Shown one piece after another: positions 32,961 through 33,590 of a stretch of 33,590 nt of DNA (positions are counted from its first letter, which is position 1; every line of letters begins with the position of its first letter). A model generated the notes under the pieces. That model was not told where the DNA came from and did not search any database. It worked only from the letters and a program-made list of their open reading frames with translations. The position numbers and the translations under genes were made by a program. The stretch comes from Halobacteriales archaeon QS_6_71_20 (GTDB lineage Archaea; Halobacteriota; Halobacteria; Halobacteriales; Haloferacaceae): assembly GCA_003020945.1 (NCBI GenBank), contig PXRU01000013.1:1-33590 (forward strand). The letters are read 5' to 3'.

Positions 32961-33590
32961 ATGGTCACGTTCCTCGCCGGCGGCACCGGCACGCCGAAGC
33001 TGCTCGACGGCGCCGCCGACGTGTTCCCCCCGGAGTCGACGACCGTCGTCGGCAACACCGGCGACGACGTGGAGCTGGGGGGCCATCTCGTCTGTCCGGA
33101 CCTCGACACCGTGCTCTTTCACGGCGGCGGCGTCATCGACCGCGAGACCTGGTGGGGGATCGCCGGGGACACGACGGAGACGCACGCGGAACTGGGTCGC
33201 CTCGCCGACGCCGCGGGGCTGGACGGCGGCCCGCGCTACCTCCCCGACGAGGCGCAGATCACGGGGCGGGAGATCGCCCGCTGGCGGCGCTTCTCGGGCG
33301 TCGCGGAGTTCATGGAGATCGGCGACCGGGACCGCGCGGTCCATCTCACCCGTACCTCGCTGCTGGACGAGGGACACGGCCTCACGGCGGTCACCCGCAC
33401 CCTGGCGGAGGTGTTCGGGCTCGACGTCGACCTGATCCCGATGAGCGACGACCCCGTCGCGACGATCGTCCACACCGCCGAGGGGTCGATGCACTTCCAG
33501 GAGTACTGGGTCGCCAACCGCGGCGAGCCGGCCGTCGAGGACGTTGAGTTCCGCGGGAGCGACGCCGCCGAGGCGACCGACGCCGTCCGG
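32961..33590 (+). CDS. cofD: 2-phospho-L-lactate transferase CofD (3' truncated by window)
   Basis: CofD joins the activated phosphoenolpyruvate or phospholactate moiety to Fo in coenzyme F420 synthesis. The 210 codons in the window begin [17 protein letters not shown] and continue with [31 protein letters not shown] and the acidic region [15 protein letters not shown], all typical of the family. The full protein is about 330 aa, so roughly a third lies beyond the right edge. The reading frame is open to the last base. Confidence 0.94.
   Translation, partial: MVTFLAGGTGTPKLLDGAADVFPPESTTVVGNTGDDVELGGHLVCPDLDTVLFHGGGVIDRETWWGIAGDTTETHAELGRLADAAGLDGGPRYLPDEAQITGREIARWRRFSGVAEFMEIGDRDRAVHLTRTSLLDEGHGLTAVTRTLAEVFGLDVDLIPMSDDPVATIVHTAEGSMHFQEYWVANRGEPAVEDVEFRGSDAAEATDAVR

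Overview
The window is about 33.6 kb of chromosome from a haloarchaeon (class Halobacteria). The G+C content is very high. Proteins are rich in Asp and Glu, and many genes have a TATA-like box 25-30 nt before the start codon, as expected for leaderless transcripts. Marker genes are archaeal: KEOPS Pcc1, ribosomal proteins eS1, L7Ae, eS28 and eL24, TrmB, Lrp, halocyanin, archaetidylserine synthase, CofD and TmcA. I do not assign a genus.

Layout. 1-1217: end of a DHH/RecJ-like gene, then pcc1 and rps3ae, overlapping start to stop. 1.5-3.4 kb: a 56-aa zinc-ribbon gene, a halocyanin-type lipoprotein, a decayed tnpB 3' end with a hairpin-rich element end, and an overlapping pair of unknown genes. 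3.7-7.2 kb: pssA, hisD, an A-type Fe-S carrier, a DUF5816-like zinc ribbon and a small MscS channel. 7.4-9.8 kb: three membrane protein genes, the first frameshifted. 9.8-13.7 kb: dodecin, a TrmB regulator with a probable operator of its own, an M42 peptidase remnant, a small one-TM protein, an aspartoacylase-like M14 protein and a membrane protein.

13.7-16.1 kb is a lower-G+C, gene-poor island. It holds an orphan lipoprotein, a four-TM protein and a tnpB 5' fragment, lies between two related palindromic direct repeats, and is followed by a second M42-like remnant. Near its far side are DUF309, a small two-TM gene and tRNA-Leu(CAA), whose last 11 bases are repeated downstream.

17.4-25.9 kb: two small unknown proteins, inositol monophosphatase, an Lrp regulator, two HD-phosphohydrolase paralogs on either side of an oppositely oriented beta-propeller lipoprotein, an amidohydrolase, and a four-Cys mini-protein overlapping a BKACE enzyme. 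26-33.6 kb: DUF456, a tmcA gene that has lost its Walker A segment, HTH-GNAT, cyclase, the rpl7ae-rps28e-rpl24e-ndk operon with a structured leader, a gamma carbonic anhydrase and the start of cofD.

Most of the window is ordinary housekeeping sequence. I did not find a clear complete new system. The best leads are the tmcA deletion, the HD/propeller/HD block, the tnpB remnants with a preserved hairpin end, the BKACE mini-operon and the rpl7ae leader. All calls come from reading the sequence; no database search was run.
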